Assembly (NCBI RefSeq): GCF_902459805.1
Contig: NZ_CABPST010000003.1
Coordinates: 310,001 to 374,000 of the forward strand
Origin: Pandoraea bronchicola
GTDB lineage: Bacteria; Pseudomonadota; Gammaproteobacteria; Burkholderiales; Burkholderiaceae
Reading direction: 5' to 3'
Length of the DNA stretch: 64,000 bases
Shown here: one piece after another, positions 59,844 through 64,000 of the stretch
Layout of the letters: each line of letters begins with the position of its first letter
Numbering within the stretch: position 1 is the first letter of the stretch
Position numbers and translations under genes: made by a program
Notes under the pieces: model-generated
What the model saw: only the letters and a program-made list of their open reading frames with translations
The model's database searches: none
Told to the model about the DNA's origin: nothing

Positions 59844-61277
59844 ATGTCGCACAACGTAGAACTTTTCATCAATGGGCAGTGGAAGGCTGGCGTAGAAGGC
59901 CTCACGCTGCCGATCGAGAACCCGGCCACGGGCGAGACCATCGGTACGGTGGCGCGCGCCACCCAGCCGGATCTGGACGCTGCGCTGGCCGCCGCCGAAG
60001 CCGGCTTTGCCAAGTGGCGCGAAATTGCTCCGTTCGAGCGCGCGAAGCTCATGCGCAAGGCTGCCGCGCTGCTGCGCGAGCGCGTCGGTGATATCGCACG
60101 TCAGATGACGATGGAGCAGGGCAAGCCTGTCGGCGAAGCCAAGGGCGAAGTGCTCTCGGCGGCCGACATCATTGAGTTCTTCGCGGAAGAGGGAAAGCGC
60201 GCCTACGGCCGTCTGGTCCCGGCGCGTGTGCCGAACGTCTACCAGATGGTGATCCAGTCGCCGGTCGGCGCGGTGGCGGCATTCACGCCGTGGAATTTCC
60301 CGGTCAATCAGGTCGTGCGCAAGGTGTCGGCTGCACTGGCTGCCGGTTGCTCGGTGATCGTGAAGGCCCCGGAAGAGACGCCCGCGTCGCCGGCCGCTCT
60401 GATTCGCGCCTTCGCGGACGCCGGTCTGCCCGATGGTGTGCTTAACCTCGTGTACGGCGTGCCGGCCGAGATTTCGTCGTACCTGATTCCGCATCCGACC
60501 ATCCGCAAGGTGTCGTTCACGGGCTCCACGCCGGTGGGCAAGCAACTGGCCGCGATGGCCGGTCTGCACATGAAGCGCGTGACGATGGAACTCGGCGGCC
60601 ATGCCCCGGCGCTGATTTTCAACGACGCCGATATCGCGGCCGCCGTGCGAAATCTCGCCGGCGGCAAGTTCCGCAACGCCGGCCAGGTCTGTATTGCGCC
60701 GACGCGTTTTCTCGTGCAGCGCGGCGTGTACGATCAATTCGTCGACGCCTTCGTGAAGGCCGCCGAATCGGTGCGTGTGGGCAACGGTCTGGACCCGGAA
60801 ACGACGATGGGCCCGCTGGTCAACGGCAAGCGTTTCGAGGCGATCAGCGCCATTGTGGACGACGCCGTCGCCAACGGTGCGCAGCTCAAGACCGGCGGCA
60901 AGCGCGCGGCGGAAGGCGGCTATTTCTACGCGCCGACGGTCCTGTGCAACGTGCCGATGAGCGCGAAGATCATGCATGAAGAGCCGTTCGGTCCGGTGGC
61001 CATCATCAACCCGTTCGACACGGAAGAGGAAGCCATTGCCGAGGCGAACCGTCTGCCTTATGGTCTGGCGGCGTATGCGTACACGACGTCGCAAGGCACC
61101 GCGCACCGTCTGGCGGCGCGCGTCGAGAGCGGCATGCTGACGATCAACCATTCGGGTCTGGCGTTGCCGGAAGTGCCATTTGGCGGCGTGAAGGACAGCG
61201 GCTACGGTTCGGAAGGTGGCCCGGAAGCCCTCGAAGCGTACCTGCAGCCGAAGTTCGTGACACGTCTGGAAGTCTGA
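59844..61277 (+). CDS. NAD-dependent succinate-semialdehyde dehydrogenase
   Basis: A 477-residue aldehyde dehydrogenase closest by pattern to NAD(P)-dependent succinate-semialdehyde dehydrogenases. Key residues: [33 protein letters not shown], general base Glu249 in [13 protein letters not shown] and nucleophile Cys283 in [13 protein letters not shown]; the C-terminal [22 protein letters not shown] is typical of the SSADH/GabD group (given in part). GGAGA precedes the ATG at 59844. It is followed by a strong terminator. Substrate preference is likely but not proven. Confidence 0.9.
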   Translation: MSHNVELFINGQWKAGVEGLTLPIENPATGETIGTVARATQPDLDAALAAAEAGFAKWREIAPFERAKLMRKAAALLRERVGDIARQMTMEQGKPVGEAKGEVLSAADIIEFFAEEGKRAYGRLVPARVPNVYQMVIQSPVGAVAAFTPWNFPVNQVVRKVSAALAAGCSVIVKAPEETPASPAALIRAFADAGLPDGVLNLVYGVPAEISSYLIPHPTIRKVSFTGSTPVGKQLAAMAGLHMKRVTMELGGHAPALIFNDADIAAAVRNLAGGKFRNAGQVCIAPTRFLVQRGVYDQFVDAFVKAAESVRVGNGLDPETTMGPLVNGKRFEAISAIVDDAVANGAQLKTGGKRAAEGGYFYAPTVLCNVPMSAKIMHEEPFGPVAIINPFDTEEEAIAEANRLPYGLAAYAYTTSQGTAHRLAARVESGMLTINHSGLALPEVPFGGVKDSGYGSEGGPEALEAYLQPKFVTRLEV

Positions 61278-61299
61278 CGCGCGCCTACGACGGGGCAGC

Positions 61300-61331
61300 A
61301 AGCCGATGCGAGCGATCGCATCGGCTTTTTT
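61300..61331 (+). terminator. Intrinsic terminator of the dehydrogenase gene
   Basis: A perfect 12-bp stem AAGCCGATGCGA (61300-61311) with TCGCATCGGCTT (61316-61327), loop GCGA, followed by TTTT, lies 22 bp past the stop. Confidence 0.93.
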
Positions 61332-61433
61332 ATGGCTGCTTTCCGGGGATGGGCGGCTAACCGGCCGGCGCGGCGTCGAGTCCGGTGAGGGCACGCAAAC
61401 GATCCGCTTCCTGCGCGCGAGCGCGTGTTCGCC

Positions 61434-63044
61434 TCAGTATGCCCGCCCGTTGATGCTGCGCGGTTGTGGCCGGAATGTGTCGCTCAGCAGGTCGTGCGAA
61501 GCATCGTAGTAAGCCGAGTCGATATTGAGCATGCCGAGCATGGTGTGCTCGATCCGGTCGGTCTGATACGGCCGGGATTCGAGCGCCGCATGTGTCTGCG
61601 AATCGGTCTTGCCACGTGTCCACACCAACATCGGAATCTCATAGCCCGACGCATCGGCGACCGATTGACCGGTGTGATTGCGCGTATGACCGACTTCCTG
61701 CGCGTGATCGGAACTGAAGAGCAGGCTGGCGTCGGATGACGCCGTCGCCGTCATCGTCTTGCGGATCAGACTCGCGACGACGTAATCGTTATAGGCGATG
61801 GCGTTGTCGTATTCGTTGCGCAGACGGCGCACCCACAGCGAGCGTCCTTGTGCTTCGAGTCCGGCCATGACGGCATCGTCGGTATTGTCGAAGCGCGCGA
61901 ACTCCTCCGGATAGCGCATATCGTAGGTCGGGTGCGCGCCCAGCAGATGCACGATGATGAGCTTGCGAGGCGCGTCGCTCGCGAGCGCGGCCTCGAAGTC
62001 CGGCAGCAGATTGCCGTCGAAATTGTTCTCGCCGCGCCCGAACCCCTTATTGATGAAGACGCGCTCGTCAGCGCGATTGGCGACCAGGCCGAGCCAGCCA
62101 TCGTTGGGCACCTGATTCGAGATCCAGTAGGTGCGATACCCCGCTTCCTTGGCGAGCATGACGAGATCGGGCTGGCGCATCCAGGCCTCGGGATCGTTAA
62201 GGCTCGCCGGCGTCAGCATCTTCATGAGCGAGGCCATCGTTGCCGGCTCGGACGACACCACGTCGCGGAACACGGTAAGGTCGTTGCGCAGCGAGTTGAG
62301 CATCGGCGTGGTGTTGCGCGCGTAGCCGTAGAGCGACATGTTGTTGCGGTTCAGACTCTCGCCAATCACCCACACGACGGTCTTGCGCTCGGGGCCGTAA
62401 TACCGCACGCGCCAGTCGCCACGCTGCGCCATGTGGCGCTCGAGCTCGCGCTGCAGCTTGTCGGCGTGGGCGAGTTGTCCCTGATAGTCGAGATAGCGAA
62501 TCGGCCAGTAGAGCAACGGGTTCTCCTTGGCGATCGTCGGATTCAGATGCAGCGCAAGAAAGCCCACGAGCAGGCTGGCGACGGCGATTTTGCTGCCGAG
62601 GCGCAGCGAAGGCGGGGCGCTGCGGGCCTCAGCCCGCGACAGGCGGCGCTCCAGTACGGCGACGGCCGACATCAGGATCGCGAAGACGGTGCCCGCCTCG
62701 GCGATGTCGCGCCAGTTATGCCGGAAGAACTCGCCAGCCTCGGACGAGTTGGTGTTGAACACCGCCTGCAACACCAGCAGATGATTCGGACGCAGACCGA
62801 AGTAGTCGCGCAGGAACCCTTTGGTCGCGGCGTCGAAAAAGAAGACGGCGATGACGCCGAGCGTGGTGGCACTCAGCCATGCCGGGCGTGCGCGCAGCAA
62901 CAGGCACAGGCCCACGAGACCGGGCACGGCTGTCGTCATGAGCGCCGCGCTCTTGCCGTATTCGCTGGCACTTAGCATGCCGAAAGCCCAGAACAGGGCG
63001 AGTCCGCCCAACCCGAGGCAGAGGCGGTAAAGCAGTGATTTCAA
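61434..63044 (-). CDS. Phosphoethanolamine transferase (CptA/EptA-like sulfatase family), TTG start
   Basis: This 536-residue inner-membrane enzyme has five helices in its first 200 residues and a periplasmic alkaline-phosphatase-fold domain. The nucleophile region reads VWVIGESLNRNNMSLYGY, with Ser230 where EptA has Thr (GET); VHLLGAHPTYDMRYP and FSSDHAQEVGHTRNHTGQS carry the metal ligands. It should add phosphoethanolamine to lipid A or core. No ATG fits the N-terminus; the TTG at 63044 (complement of 63042-63044), with GGGGGA upstream, starts MKSLLYRLCLG. A 20-bp palindrome lies about 110 bp upstream. Confidence 0.88.
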   Translation of the reverse strand: MKSLLYRLCLGLGGLALFWAFGMLSASEYGKSAALMTTAVPGLVGLCLLLRARPAWLSATTLGVIAVFFFDAATKGFLRDYFGLRPNHLLVLQAVFNTNSSEAGEFFRHNWRDIAEAGTVFAILMSAVAVLERRLSRAEARSAPPSLRLGSKIAVASLLVGFLALHLNPTIAKENPLLYWPIRYLDYQGQLAHADKLQRELERHMAQRGDWRVRYYGPERKTVVWVIGESLNRNNMSLYGYARNTTPMLNSLRNDLTVFRDVVSSEPATMASLMKMLTPASLNDPEAWMRQPDLVMLAKEAGYRTYWISNQVPNDGWLGLVANRADERVFINKGFGRGENNFDGNLLPDFEAALASDAPRKLIIVHLLGAHPTYDMRYPEEFARFDNTDDAVMAGLEAQGRSLWVRRLRNEYDNAIAYNDYVVASLIRKTMTATASSDASLLFSSDHAQEVGHTRNHTGQSVADASGYEIPMLVWTRGKTDSQTHAALESRPYQTDRIEHTMLGMLNIDSAYYDASHDLLSDTFRPQPRSINGRAY

Positions 63045-63156
63045 AATGGTATCCCCCCATGACTTCGCGCACGTCGTTGCGTGCCTGTCGATTGTCCGCC
63101 GGACCGGTGCCGGCCGACGTCGCAATTCGACCGAAGATTGGGGGATTGGTGTCGCA

Positions 63157-63176
63157 CGTCCGAAAAATTTCGGACG
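63157..63176. promoter_or_regulatory. 20-bp palindrome upstream of the phosphoethanolamine transferase gene
   Basis: CGTCCGAAAAATTTCGGACG has two 9-bp arms (63157-63165 and 63168-63176) around AA. It lies 113 bp upstream of the transferase start, in the promoter region, and is more like an operator than a terminator because neither strand has a T-tract after it. The protein that would bind it is unknown. Confidence 0.6.
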
Positions 63177-63247
63177 AATGCCATACGGTACTCGTACGCT
63201 TACAACCGACTCGCCCGGCGGCCTGCGATGCGCCGGGCGGGCCCGAG

Positions 63248-63586
63248 TCAGTGCAGACGTGCGCCGTTCGGCACGGCCCGCTCCACACCCGCGAGGACAA
63301 TGGCGCCGCCGGTGTCGGCAAAGCCGGTCACCAGGACTTCCGAGACGACCCCGGCGATGCGCTTGGGCGCGAAATTGCACACGCACAGCACTTGCTTGCC
63401 AACGAGCGATGCCGGCGTGTAGTGAACGGTGATCTGGGCGCTTGACGTTTTCACGCCCAATTCCCCCAGATCGACTTCCAGCACATAGGCGGGCTTCTTT
63501 GCTTTCTCATTGACGCGGGCGGCCACAATCGTGCCCACGCGCAAATCGATCTTTTCGAAGTCCTGCCACTCGATGGTCTCGGCCAT
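63248..63586 (-). CDS. CsaA-like tRNA-binding protein
   Basis: A 112-residue OB-fold protein of the tRNA_bind family (CsaA/Arc1p-like): [21 protein letters not shown] at the N-terminus, [22 protein letters not shown] and the C-terminal [16 protein letters not shown]. In Bacillus, CsaA is a dimer with chaperone- and tRNA-binding activity; the beta-proteobacterial role is not known. The start at 63586 is the natural first ATG. Confidence 0.93.
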   Translation of the reverse strand: MAETIEWQDFEKIDLRVGTIVAARVNEKAKKPAYVLEVDLGELGVKTSSAQITVHYTPASLVGKQVLCVCNFAPKRIAGVVSEVLVTGFADTGGAIVLAGVERAVPNGARLH

Positions 63587-63685
63587 GTCCCGCCCCCTTT
63601 TTTCCGTGTCTACCTATGACGAAGCGGCGAGCGTAACGCCTCGCCGCCGGGCATGGCTTGTAAATTTCGGCAGACGGAGGTCGGT

Positions 63686-64000
63686 TCAGCCCCTGGTGCC
63701 GCAGGCACTGTGCTCGCGCCGCCACGCGGCAGGCGTCTGACCGTAGTGCTGACGGAAGGCGTGGGTGAGGGCGCTCTGGTCATTGAAGCCGACGTCGAGA
63801 GCGATGTCGGCGAGCGTGGCGTCGTTTGCGGCCAGCAGCGACGCCGCGCGCGCGAGCCGAAGGCGCATCAGATGCCGGTGTGGCGTCTCGCCGGTCATCG
63901 CGACAAAGCAGTCGTGAAAATGCCGCACGCTCATGCCGGCTTCCTGTGCCAGCGTGGCGGTATCGGGCGGCGTCGTCAGATCGGCTTGCAGCCGGGCATC
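63686..64000 (-). CDS. AraC-family transcriptional regulator, C-terminal part (cut by window edge)
   Basis: The reading frame is open to the window edge at 64000; 104 C-terminal codons are present. They encode the two helix-turn-helix units of an AraC/XylS DNA-binding domain: AQEAGMSVRHFHDCFVAMTGETPHRHLMRLRLARAASLL and IALDVGFNDQSALTHAFRQHYGQTPAAWRR (each given in part). The N-terminal ligand domain, if any, lies outside, so the signal is unknown. An 8-bp hairpin (63624-63647) lies past its stop. Confidence 0.92.
   Translation of the reverse strand, partial: DARLQADLTTPPDTATLAQEAGMSVRHFHDCFVAMTGETPHRHLMRLRLARAASLLAANDATLADIALDVGFNDQSALTHAFRQHYGQTPAAWRREHSACGTRG

Overview
This window is a GC-rich, gene-dense stretch of chromosome from a beta-proteobacterium. 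The order nuoH-N followed by a DUF2818 gene, the DUF2863 and DUF1178 families, the mdh/gntR/sdhCDAB/sdhE/gltA block, an entericidin gene between leuC and leuD, and a DNA methyltransferase inside trpFB-x-A all point to Burkholderiaceae. Pandoraea or a close relative is my best guess, but this is inference from gene content; no rRNA gene is present to settle it. I saw no prophage, insertion sequence, CRISPR array or tRNA. The window is mostly core metabolism, and I do not claim a wholly new system.

Layout. 1-7165: the distal part of the complex I operon (end of nuoH, nuoI, J, K, L, M, N) plus a DUF2818 membrane protein, closed by a strong intrinsic terminator. 7197-10315: small housekeeping genes (Nudix hydrolase, DUF1178, MaoC-type hydratase, YegP-like, GST). 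10511-16205 (minus): a five-gene acyl-CoA catabolic operon, 3-hydroxyacyl-CoA dehydrogenase, PaaG-like crotonase, histidine phosphatase, aminoglycoside-phosphotransferase-like kinase and acyl-CoA dehydrogenase, preceded by a TetR-type palindrome. 16775-24776: a GST, a PLP aminotransferase, an orphan PIN-domain protein divergent from yaaA, an M14 carboxypeptidase, an apparently frameshifted secreted protein with a histone-H1-like tail, a TrmB-like methyltransferase and DUF2863. 24913-26960: a two-gene alkylation-repair operon (Ada-AlkA fusion plus Ogt).

27166-38412: TCA-cycle genes: acnA and mdh on the minus strand, then gntR, sdhCDAB, sdhE and gltA on the plus strand. A consensus sigma-70 promoter for mdh and a perfect 20-bp palindrome lie between mdh and gntR. 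Five successive inverted repeats fill the gltA-leuC gap.

38693-59595: a long anabolic supercluster leuC-ecn-leuD-leuB-asd-fimV-truA-trpF-trpB-methyltransferase-trpA-accD-folC-SPOR-cvpA-purF-metZ-hisC. It matches the order known in Pseudomonas aeruginosa except that trpB-methyltransferase-trpA sits between trpF and accD. A SAM-II-type riboswitch with its own terminator precedes metZ. 59844-64000: a succinate-semialdehyde dehydrogenase, then on the minus strand a phosphoethanolamine transferase, a CsaA-like tRNA-binding protein and the 3' part of an AraC-family regulator cut by the window edge.
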